Positions 4,883 to 5,182 of a stretch of 5,182 nt of DNA are shown piece by piece. How positions within the stretch are numbered: the first letter of the stretch is position 1; each line of letters begins with the position of its first letter. Below the pieces are notes generated by a model. The model was not told the DNA's origin. It ran no database searches and saw only the letters and a program-made list of their open reading frames with translations. Location of the stretch: assembly GCA_018262135.1 (NCBI GenBank), contig JAGTSD010000151.1, forward strand, positions 1 to 5,182, read 5' to 3'. The position numbers were made by a program, and so were the translations under genes. Origin of the DNA: Pseudomonadota bacterium. GTDB taxonomy: Bacteria > Pseudomonadota > Gammaproteobacteria > Competibacterales > Competibacteraceae.

Positions 4883-5182
4883 ATGATTCCCGGCGAAATC
4901 GTCACCGCCGCTGGTGACCTCGAACTTAACGCCGGCCGCCGCGTCACGCGGCTGACCGTGGCCAACACCGGTGACCGGCCGATTCAGGTCGGTTCGCATT
5001 ATCACTTCTTCGAGACCAATCCCGCCCTGCGCTTCGACCGGGTGCAGGCGCGCGGTTGTCGGCTTGACATTCCCGCCGGCACGGCCGTGCGGTTCGAGCC
5101 GGGCCAGGAACGCGAGGTGGACCTGGTGGAATACGCCGGGGCGCGCGAGGTGTACGGCTTCCGCGCCGCGATCATGGGACCG
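4883..5182 (+). CDS. ureB: Urease beta subunit, missing only its extreme C-terminus at the window edge
   Basis: The frame is open from ATG 4883 to the last base, giving 100 residues without a stop. Bacterial UreB is usually about 100-110 residues, so only a few should be missing. It opens MIPGEIV, then has [19 protein letters not shown] (28-46, including the conserved SHYHFFE) and [15 protein letters not shown] (61-75), and ends at [10 protein letters not shown]. UreB is the beta-sandwich structural subunit that packs against UreC in the urease trimer. A strong Shine-Dalgarno sequence, GAGGAG at 4872-4877, overlaps the ureA stop codon and lies 5 bases before the ATG, so translation of ureA and ureB is probably coupled. 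ureC should start just beyond the right edge. Confidence 0.96.
   Translation, partial: MIPGEIVTAAGDLELNAGRRVTRLTVANTGDRPIQVGSHYHFFETNPALRFDRVQARGCRLDIPAGTAVRFEPGQEREVDLVEYAGAREVYGFRAAIMGP

Noticed and set aside
4441..4917. 158-codon plus-strand frame across ureD, ureA and ureB
   Set aside because: It is an out-of-frame reading of three clear urease genes, with the Arg/Pro-rich composition expected of a shadow.

Overview
The window reads as ordinary chromosomal DNA of a fairly GC-rich proteobacterium. The high-potential iron-sulfur protein (HiPIP) with a Tat signal, the split urease genes ureD-ureA-ureB and the amidoligase/transglutaminase genes together lean towards a gammaproteobacterium, perhaps a purple-sulfur or Competibacter-like lineage. 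That taxonomic reading is inference. There are six complete or nearly complete genes on the plus strand or running off its right edge, and one partial gene on the minus strand. No tRNA, rRNA, CRISPR array, insertion sequence or phage gene was seen.

Region 1 (1-3118) is a little-understood predicted peptide-modification system. A long transglutaminase-like protein enters on the minus strand and is cut by the left edge. It diverges across a 280-bp regulatory gap from a circularly permuted ATP-grasp amidoligase (675-2132). That gene is followed after 2 bases by an Alpha-E protein (2135-3118). This trio is a recognised conserved gene neighbourhood, predicted from comparative genomics to make and cut amide (peptide-like) linkages, but its product is not established. 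The gap holds two abutting perfect palindromes over a candidate minus-strand promoter, a -10-like TATACT, and four copies of the hexamer TTGCAC (either strand) within about 120 bp.

Region 2 (3119-3674) holds one gene for a Tat-exported HiPIP, a periplasmic electron carrier. It is flanked by hairpins that may isolate its transcript. Its base composition is lower in G+C (about 54 % by hand count) than that of the neighbouring genes, and the loop between its third and fourth cluster cysteines is longer than in the classical protein.

Region 3 (3675-5182) is the beginning of a urease operon: ureD (accessory protein), ureA (gamma subunit) and ureB (beta subunit, cut off a few residues before its expected end). 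ureC and the remaining accessory genes would be expected to the right. The urease genes serve nitrogen acquisition from urea and show no functional link to region 1.

The best candidate for poorly described biology is region 1, both the enzyme system and the unexplained repeat-rich divergent control region. The gene families themselves are known.
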